Part shown: piece after piece, positions 7,040 to 11,395 of the stretch | How positions within the stretch are numbered: the first letter of the stretch is position 1 | Layout: each line of letters opens with the position of its first letter | From: Pseudomonadota bacterium | GTDB taxonomy: Bacteria; Pseudomonadota; Gammaproteobacteria; Steroidobacterales; Steroidobacteraceae | Direction of reading: 5' to 3' | Assembly: GCA_021805275.1 (NCBI GenBank) | Contig: JAJZFQ010000127.1 | Location: 1 to 11,395 of the forward strand | DNA length: 11,395 nt | Made by a program: the position numbers and the translations under genes | Notes under the pieces: generated by a model | Told to the model about the DNA's origin: nothing | Database searches by the model: none | Seen by the model: the letters and a program-made list of their open reading frames with translations, nothing else

Positions 7040-8446
7040 ATGGAACCGAAGCCGCCATTGGACGAGGATCGGCCGAGCGCTGCGGCGCGGCGGCCGCTCG
7101 CGCTGAAGATCACCACGATTTCCTGGTCCGATCTGGCGAACACCTTGATTCCCATCCTGATGCTCAGTGCGGCGGCGATCTGGTTGACGCTGCACTTCGT
7201 ACAGCCGGCGCCGCCGCATACTCTCACCATCAGCAGCGGACCGCCGGGCAGTTCGTTCGAGCTCGCCGCCGAGCGCTTGCGCGCCATTCTGGCGCGCAAC
7301 GGCATCACGCTGAAAATCCGGACCTCGCAGGGCTCAGCGCAGAACCTTGAGCGGCTGACGCGGCCTCACTCGGGCGTGAACATCGCATTCGTGCAGTCGG
7401 GCAGCGCCCCGCCGGGGGCGGACGGGGCAGCACCGCAGCACAACCAGGACGACGACGGGCACGGACTGGTCTCCCTCGGCAGCATGTTCTACCAGCCGCT
7501 TGCGGTCTTCTACCGCGGGCCGCCGGTGAGCCGACTGTCGCAGTTGCGCGGGGAGCGGATCGCGATCGGCAAGGCGGGCAGCGGCACGCGCGCGCTCGCG
7601 CTGACGCTGTTGAAGGCGAACGGTATCGTTCCGGGCGGCCCGACCGGCCTGGTCGACCTCGAAGGCAGCGCCGCCCGCGATGCGCTGCTCGCCGGCCGGG
7701 TCAACGCGATCTTCATGTCCGGGGACTCGACCCCGCCGGCGGTGATCGTGAAGTTGGTGCACACCCCGGGGCTGCGTCTGTTCGATTTCGTGCAGGCGCC
7801 GGCCTACGTGCGGCGCTTTCCGTACTTGCACGCGATGCCCATCCCGGCCGGCGCGTTCGATCTCGGCGCGAACCTGCCGCACAAGCCCATCGTCCTGCTC
7901 GGTCCGGCGGTCGAGCTGCTGGCCCATGCCGATCTGCACCCGGCGCTGTGCGATCTGCTGATTCAGGCCGCGCAGCAGATCTACGGACAGGCGACGTTGC
8001 TGCACCCGGCGCACGTGTTTCCGAACACCGCCACGTACACCTATCCGCTTGATACCGAGGCGGCGCGCTTCTACAAGACGGGCGATAAGAGCTTCACGTA
8101 CCGATACCTGCCGTTCTGGCTGGCGAGCCTGGTCAATCGCATCCTCGTGATGCTGGTGCCGATCGTCGTGGTGTTGATCCCGGGGCTGCGGTTTCTGCCG
8201 CAGCTGTACGGCTGGCGCGTCAACACGCGCATCCACCGGCGCTACGGGGAGCTGATGGCGCTCGAGCGCGAGTCGCTCGGGCCGCTCACGAGCGAGCGGC
8301 GCGCGGCGCTGTTGGAACGGCTGCACGAGATCGAGCGCGCGGTGATCCTGCGCAAGATGCCCGGCTCGCACGCCGAGCAGATCTATCAGTTGCGCGAGCA
8401 CATGCAGTTCGTGCGCAACAATCTCGCGCGCGCCGCGCACGACTAA
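7040..8446 (+). CDS. TAXI-family TRAP-type solute-binding protein, membrane-anchored at both ends
   Basis: The 468-aa product has an N-terminal membrane helix at about 35-54, then a TAXI (TRAP-associated extracytoplasmic immunoglobulin-like; NMT1-like) binding domain. Visible family features are TLTISSGPPGSSFELAAERL at 61-80, NIAFVQSGSA at 114-123, LGSMFYQPLAVFYR at 146-159, the IAIGKAGSGTRALALTLL stretch at 174-191 and VNAIFMSGDSTPPAV at 221-235. A second helix at about 362-386 is followed by a roughly 80-residue charged, probably cytoplasmic, helical tail. Classical TAXI proteins are free periplasmic receptors encoded beside a fused TRAP permease; none is present here. The start is ATG 7040, or in-frame GTG 7031 adding three residues; neither has a good ribosome-binding site. 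TAGACT at 7025-7030 could be a -10 giving an almost leaderless mRNA. Ligand unknown. Confidence 0.85.
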   Translation: MEPKPPLDEDRPSAAARRPLALKITTISWSDLANTLIPILMLSAAAIWLTLHFVQPAPPHTLTISSGPPGSSFELAAERLRAILARNGITLKIRTSQGSAQNLERLTRPHSGVNIAFVQSGSAPPGADGAAPQHNQDDDGHGLVSLGSMFYQPLAVFYRGPPVSRLSQLRGERIAIGKAGSGTRALALTLLKANGIVPGGPTGLVDLEGSAARDALLAGRVNAIFMSGDSTPPAVIVKLVHTPGLRLFDFVQAPAYVRRFPYLHAMPIPAGAFDLGANLPHKPIVLLGPAVELLAHADLHPALCDLLIQAAQQIYGQATLLHPAHVFPNTATYTYPLDTEAARFYKTGDKSFTYRYLPFWLASLVNRILVMLVPIVVVLIPGLRFLPQLYGWRVNTRIHRRYGELMALERESLGPLTSERRAALLERLHEIERAVILRKMPGSHAEQIYQLREHMQFVRNNLARAAHD

Positions 8447-8469
8447 CCGGCGGATCAGTGCGCGGGCGC
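8430..8469. terminator. Stem-loop spanning both stop codons of convergent genes
   Basis: CCGCGCAC (8433-8440) pairs with GTGCGCGG (8458-8465), and across one bulged G (8466) GCG (8430-8432) pairs with CGC (8467-8469), giving 11 bp. The 17-nt loop (8441-8457) contains the TAA of the TAXI gene and the minus-strand TGA of the pspC-like gene. With only 8 nt between the genes this is the only visible place for a shared transcript end; no T-tract is present. Confidence 0.4.
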
Positions 8470-9690
8470 AGCGGCGCTCGGGGAGTGCGTCGTGCCGTGC
8501 TGCCACAGGAGCGTTACTCGGTGCTGGAGCAGGGCGACGAAATGCTGCACCTCGGGCATGTGCGTGCCGAGCAGCCAGAGCAGCACCGCAAACAGCACCA
8601 GTCCACTGAGCGCTTCGGACGCGGCGTGCACGCGGTAATGACCGGGGTAAAAGTAGGGCGAGTGTGCGTAGCGCAGCGCTCGCAGTGAGCCGGCGAGCAA
8701 CTGATAGAGCAGCAGAAGAATCACCACCGCGGCCCAGAGCGGCAGATGCGCAAAGGACCAGCCGAAGACGGTGCCGTTCGCGAACAGCGAGAGCAGCGCC
8801 AACACCCACGTCAGAGTCACGATCCCGAGCAGGATGCCGAGCGCCGTACGGCTCACGCCAACGACGAGCGCGGCGAGCGGCGGCAACGGCGGGTAGTGCT
8901 CGGGCGGTGGCGGCGCGAGGCCGGCACCCCGCCAGTATGCCCGCCTGTGCGCACGGCTCGCGCGCCACTCGCGTCGCCACTGCCCTCGAGCGCGCCGCCA
9001 TTCGGACTGCCAGCGCATCCGCTCGGCCGGCGAACCGTCCGCGCGTGCGGCGTAAGCGGCAGCGCCGGCAAACTCGGCCGCTTTGCGCTTCCATTGCTCG
9101 ACCAGGATCCGCGCGTTGAAGGGCAGGCCGCCGGCGGCGGCGATCTGCTCCGGGGTGTCGGCGTAGGGCACGAGGAACATCAGGGCGAGATACCCGAGCG
9201 CGGCAATCCCGCCGGTGAGCACGGCGGCGACGACGAACACGAGGCGTACGAGCGTCACGTCCACGGCGTAGTAGACGGCGAGGCCCCTGCACACGCCGCT
9301 GAGCAGGGCGCCATCGCTGATCTGATAGAGCCGTTTGGAGCTGGCCGGCGATGCCCAGCCGCCCGAGGGGGCACCGCGATTCTCTTGCGCCGATGCGCCG
9401 GATGCGTCCGCGGACGGGCTCGTTCCAGAGCCGATGCCGTCACTGACGGGGCCCATTTCGCTGAGGATCTGCTCGATGTCGGCGCGCGTCATGACGTTCT
9501 TGTGCGCGCTGAGGAAGCGCTCGCCCTTATCGGCGATCGCCTGTTCCAGATCGGCGAGGATCTCGGCGCGGTCGGGATTTGCGCTGAGGGCGTGCTCCGC
9601 CGCGCTCAAATACTGCGCAAGCGCCGCGTGTGCATCATCCTCCAGTTGAAAGACGCGCGCGCCCAAACTGACTGCAATGACCGCTCGCAT
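8455..9690 (-). CDS. PspC-domain multi-pass membrane protein with N-terminal HAAS-like helical domain
   Basis: The 411-aa protein starts with an 80-residue cytosolic domain (VSLGARVFQLEDDAHAALAQYL at 7-28, DRAEILADLEQAIADK at 40-55, ADIEQILSEMG at 70-80), a pattern seen in front of PspC domains and reminiscent of the PadR-associated HAAS fold. A Ser/Gly-rich linker (84-117) leads to the PspC domain at about 118-180, with KRLYQISDGALLSGVCRGLAVYY and one or two helices at 147-176. Then come an Arg/Trp-rich segment (226-254), a proline-rich stretch (260-271) and membrane helices at about 273-303, 313-337 and 359-376. PspC proteins act in envelope-stress sensing, but this is not a classic pspABC locus. 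The start follows GGGGAG at 9697-9702 (minus) with 6 nt spacing. padR ends 3 nt upstream, so the genes are co-translated and this protein is probably the regulated output or signal partner of PadR. Confidence 0.85.
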   Translation of the reverse strand: MRAVIAVSLGARVFQLEDDAHAALAQYLSAAEHALSANPDRAEILADLEQAIADKGERFLSAHKNVMTRADIEQILSEMGPVSDGIGSGTSPSADASGASAQENRGAPSGGWASPASSKRLYQISDGALLSGVCRGLAVYYAVDVTLVRLVFVVAAVLTGGIAALGYLALMFLVPYADTPEQIAAAGGLPFNARILVEQWKRKAAEFAGAAAYAARADGSPAERMRWQSEWRRARGQWRREWRASRAHRRAYWRGAGLAPPPPEHYPPLPPLAALVVGVSRTALGILLGIVTLTWVLALLSLFANGTVFGWSFAHLPLWAAVVILLLLYQLLAGSLRALRYAHSPYFYPGHYRVHAASEALSGLVLFAVLLWLLGTHMPEVQHFVALLQHRVTLLWQHGTTHSPSAAAPAH

Positions 9691-9693
9691 GGT

Positions 9694-10017
9694 CTACTCC
9701 CCGAGTGATTGAATCGTCTGGTTCAAATGCGCCCAGTACGCCTGGAACGCCGCGAGTTGTTCGGCGCCGCGGCTCGTGAGGCGGTAGTACTTGCGCGGCG
9801 GTCCGGTGTCCGATTCCTGCCATTGGTAATCCAGCAGGCCCTCGCGGCGCAGTCGGCTGAGCAGCGGATAGAGAGTGCCTTCCTGGCTCGCAAAATCCGT
9901 GGCCGCGAGTTTCTTCAGAATGTCCGCAGCGTAGACGCTCGCGCCACTGATGATGCGCAGCACCAGGAACTCCAGGAATCCCTTGCGCAGCGCGACGAGT
10001 TTCGGGTCATCCGACAT
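9694..10017 (-). CDS. PadR-family transcriptional regulator
   Basis: This 107-aa protein is a short PadR winged-helix repressor (subfamily with a single C-terminal dimerisation helix). The helix-turn-helix lies at about 14-62: LEFLVLRIISGASVYAADIL, then the characteristic EGTLYPLLSRLRREGLL at 46-62. The wing is GPPRKYYRLTSRG at 72-84, and the C-terminal helix at 86-104 should mediate dimerisation. Start is the ATG at 10017, which lacks a good Shine-Dalgarno sequence. The stop (TAG, 9694-9696 minus) sits within the ribosome-binding region of the pspC-like gene, a sign of coupled expression. A palindrome and a sigma70 promoter immediately upstream point to autorepression. The inducing ligand or stress is unknown; PadR members respond to phenolics, drugs or envelope signals. 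Confidence 0.93.
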   Translation of the reverse strand: MSDDPKLVALRKGFLEFLVLRIISGASVYAADILKKLAATDFASQEGTLYPLLSRLRREGLLDYQWQESDTGPPRKYYRLTSRGAEQLAAFQAYWAHLNQTIQSLGE

Positions 10018-10030
10018 GGTGTCAATATGC

Positions 10031-10050
10031 TACCTTTGGTAATAAAGGTA
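10031..10050. promoter_or_regulatory. Probable PadR operator (7-6-7 palindrome)
   Basis: TACCTTT (10031-10037) and AAAGGTA (10044-10050) form a perfect inverted repeat with a 6-nt spacer, 14 nt upstream of the padR start codon. It is strikingly A/T-rich against the GC-rich surroundings, and one arm covers the predicted padR -10. The size and dyad symmetry suit a PadR dimer. Binding is inferred. Confidence 0.65.
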
Positions 10051-10073
10051 CCTGTGCGTGACCGTGGTGTCAA
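10045..10073 (-). promoter_or_regulatory. sigma70-type promoter of the padR-pspC unit
   Basis: On the minus strand a perfect -35 TTGACA (10068-10073) is followed after exactly 17 nt by TACCTT (10045-10050), a 3/6 match to the -10. Transcription would start near 10038, giving a leader of about 20 nt. The -10 coincides with one arm of the palindrome, so an occupying repressor would block RNA polymerase. Confidence 0.55.
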
Positions 10074-10190
10074 GGGGCTCCCGGGACTCTGGAGCGCCGC
10101 GGCGAAGGTCGACGGGGGTGAGGGCGGAGTGCGGCCCTCGCGGCGGTGGACCGGGGGACGTGGGCCGAGCGCAAGCGTGCGGTCCGTCGC

Positions 10191-10210
10191 GCGCACCGTG
10201 GCGGGTGCGC
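10191..10210 (-). terminator. Hairpin after the CarS-like gene
   Basis: GCGCACC (10191-10197) pairs with GGTGCGC (10204-10210) around a 6-nt loop, 8 nt beyond the minus-strand stop at 10219-10221. There is no T-run. It may mark the 3' end of the cysK-carS-like transcript before the padR promoter region. Confidence 0.35.
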
Positions 10211-10218
10211 CGCCCCGA

Positions 10219-10722
10219 TCAGGGTGCGGGTCCGTTCCCCTGCCGGGGATGCCGTAGCGGTATTGCCGCCAGATCGAACAGCGTGAAGAGCGCGCTGAGG
10301 AGCGCCGCGCTCGCCACACTGATGCGCAGCGCACCGGCGAGCGTGAGCAGGGGCAGCAGCGCCTCGGGGATCTGATCCAGACCCGGGATCTCGCGTCCCG
10401 GTGCGAGCCGCAGGCGACGTTTCAGCAGGCTCGAGAGCAGATCGCCGCTCATCGCGAGCGCCGCGAACGCCAGACCGAGACCGATCCGGTAGCCGAGCAG
10501 CGGTGCGATGAGTGCGCACAGCAGCAGCGCCGCCAGTGCGCCGCGCCAGGTCTTGTGCGCCCCGAACAGGCGCGCGCCATCGGGCAGGATCGCCTCGCCG
10601 TCGATCGGTGCGGCCCAGCGGCCCCCGAGCAGACGAGCGGCCGCCCAGGGCGCCGTGTGCGCCGCTGCGAGCAGCGCGAACGCCCGAAGCCCGGGCGGAA
10701 CGCTCAACACCGGGAGGTTCAT
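10219..10722 (-). CDS. Bacterial CDP-archaeol synthase-like (CarS/DUF46) membrane protein
   Basis: Archaeal CarS transfers CMP from CTP onto unsaturated archaetidic acid, analogous to CdsA. This 167-aa protein carries the CarS family motifs: PIDGEAILPDGARLFGAHKTWRG at 39-61, with the invariant-looking DG...FG..KTWRG, and SGDLLSSLLKRRLRLAPGREIPGLDQIPEAL at 92-122, with GD..S..KRR and the LDQ. Hydrophobic helices lie at about 12-33, 62-79, 81-99, 120-136 and 138-156. In bacteria the substrate is unknown, since these cells make no archaeol; it may activate a different phosphate-bearing lipid. Family membership is well supported, function is not. It follows the cysteine synthase gene by 25 nt on the same strand, so co-transcription is likely, although no clear ribosome-binding site is seen before the ATG. 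Confidence 0.82.
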   Translation of the reverse strand: MNLPVLSVPPGLRAFALLAAAHTAPWAAARLLGGRWAAPIDGEAILPDGARLFGAHKTWRGALAALLLCALIAPLLGYRIGLGLAFAALAMSGDLLSSLLKRRLRLAPGREIPGLDQIPEALLPLLTLAGALRISVASAALLSALFTLFDLAAIPLRHPRQGNGPAP

Positions 10723-10747
10723 CGAGGCGCTCGCGCCGAGGGAGCGC

Positions 10748-11395
10748 TCAGCCGTTCATCACGGCGCGCAGGTCGATGGGCTCCCCGCCGCGCCCGACGC
10801 TCGCCGCTGCGGCAAGACCCTTCTGCGCGAGCCATGCGCGATTGAACAGACGCGACTGATATTTCGCCCCGCCGTCGCACAACATGGTGACCACCGTGTG
10901 GCCGGGGCCGAGTTCGCGCGCCACGGCGACGGCGGCCGCCACGTTGATGCCGCTCGTGCTGCCGAGGAATAAACCCTCGGCGTAGAGCAGCGCATAGACC
11001 TGACGGACCGTCTCGGTGTCCTCGATATGCACCGCGTCGTCGATGGGCGCGTCCTGCAGGTTGGCCGTGACACGGCCGATCCCGATGCCCTCGGTGATCG
11101 AGCCGGAACCGGTGGCCTTCAGCGCGCCGTTGCGCACGTATTCATACAGGCTGCTGCCGGGCGGATCGGCGAGCACGCAGCGCACGCTGGCGCGCTGGGA
11201 CTTCAGCGCGTGCGAGACGCCCGCAAAGGTTCCCCCGGTGCCCGCGGCACAGGTGAACGCATCGATGTGCCCGCCGGTCTGCTCCCAGATCTCAGGTCCC
11301 GTCGTGTCGATGTGCGCCTGGCGATTGACGGTGTTGTCGAACTGGTTGGCCCAGATCGCATTCGGCAGCTGCGCGGCGAGCCGGCCGGCGACCTT
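10748..11395 (-). CDS. cysK: Cysteine synthase A, PLP-dependent (5' truncated by window end)
   Basis: Cysteine synthase makes L-cysteine from O-acetylserine and sulfide with pyridoxal phosphate (fold type II). The frame is open to base 11395, giving 215 C-terminal residues; the N-terminal part with the PLP lysine is outside. Seen here, in fragment numbering, are NQFDNTVNRQAHIDTTGPEIWEQT at 17-40, the PLP phosphate-binding GTGGT at 52-56, then ADPPGSSLY, SITEGIGIGRVTANL, the GSTSGINVAAAV stretch and the ending LCDGGAKYQSRLFNRAWLAQKGL. The SITEGIG and CD-G-KYQSRLFN motifs suit the CysK-like branch common in alpha- and gammaproteobacteria rather than E. coli CysK itself. Cystathionine beta-synthase activity cannot be excluded. 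A GTG at 11185 is internal and is not the start. A CarS-like gene follows. Confidence 0.9.
   Translation of the reverse strand, partial: KVAGRLAAQLPNAIWANQFDNTVNRQAHIDTTGPEIWEQTGGHIDAFTCAAGTGGTFAGVSHALKSQRASVRCVLADPPGSSLYEYVRNGALKATGSGSITEGIGIGRVTANLQDAPIDDAVHIEDTETVRQVYALLYAEGLFLGSTSGINVAAAVAVARELGPGHTVVTMLCDGGAKYQSRLFNRAWLAQKGLAAAASVGRGGEPIDLRAVMNG

Noticed and set aside
7334..9292. 652-codon minus-strand open frame across the TAXI and pspC-like genes
   Set aside because: It covers two well-supported genes in other frames and has a biased, Arg-rich composition without motifs.
8746..9708. 320-codon plus-strand open frame opposite the pspC-like gene
   Set aside because: The minus strand has a PspC domain, membrane helices and a good ribosome-binding site; the plus frame is an Arg/Ala/Gly-rich shadow.
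1..11395. Recurring CTCGAG hexamer throughout the window as a possible dispersed signal
   Set aside because: Most copies fall in coding sequence as adjacent Leu (CTC) and Glu (GAG) codons, in line with codon preference.

Overview
The window reads as chromosomal DNA of a high-GC Gram-negative proteobacterium. Protein similarity to remembered E. coli homologues, a WrbA-type quinone reductase and a PadR/PspC pair suggest a gammaproteobacterium of the Steroidobacter/Nevskia/Xanthomonas type. This is an inference; the window has no rRNA or other phylogenetic marker. No tRNA, IS element, prophage gene or CRISPR array is visible, and gene density and base composition look uniform.

Region 1 (1-5050, + strand) is the distal part of an aerobic phenylacetate-degradation operon in the order paaC (5' end cut off)-paaD-paaE-paaG-paaZ. 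PaaC, PaaD and PaaE serve the multicomponent ring-1,2-epoxidase acting on phenylacetyl-CoA: PaaC is the structural partner of PaaA, PaaD a probable Fe-S/assembly factor, PaaE the FAD/[2Fe-2S] reductase. PaaG isomerises the epoxide to the oxepin. PaaZ opens the ring and oxidises the aldehyde. Genes overlap or are separated by at most about 45 nt. paaA and paaB are expected upstream of base 1; paaF, paaH, paaJ and paaK are not in the window. A GC hairpin abuts the paaZ stop codon.

Region 2 (5051-6946) holds a small M50/site-2-protease-like membrane metalloprotease (+) converging on wrbA (-). The 378-nt gap between them has no credible gene but contains three stem-loops, including a perfect 17-bp inverted repeat just beyond the wrbA stop.

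Region 3 (6947-8446) is a TAXI-family solute-binding protein, divergent from wrbA. It is membrane-anchored at both ends and has no TRAP permease gene beside it.

Region 4 (8455-10073, - strand) is a two-gene unit: a PadR repressor followed 3 nt later by a PspC-domain membrane protein. A consensus TTGACA -35 and a palindrome covering the -10 lie upstream of padR, so autoregulation is likely.

Region 5 (10191-11395, - strand) has a cysteine synthase (5' end beyond the window) followed by a bacterial homologue of archaeal CDP-archaeol synthase (CarS/DUF46), possibly co-transcribed.

The most interesting signals are the PadR operator/promoter with the PadR-PspC membrane module, the CarS-like enzyme in a bacterium, the permease-less double-anchored TAXI protein, and a recurring pattern of strong hairpins at gene ends without T-tracts. 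I found no convincing entirely new multi-gene system.
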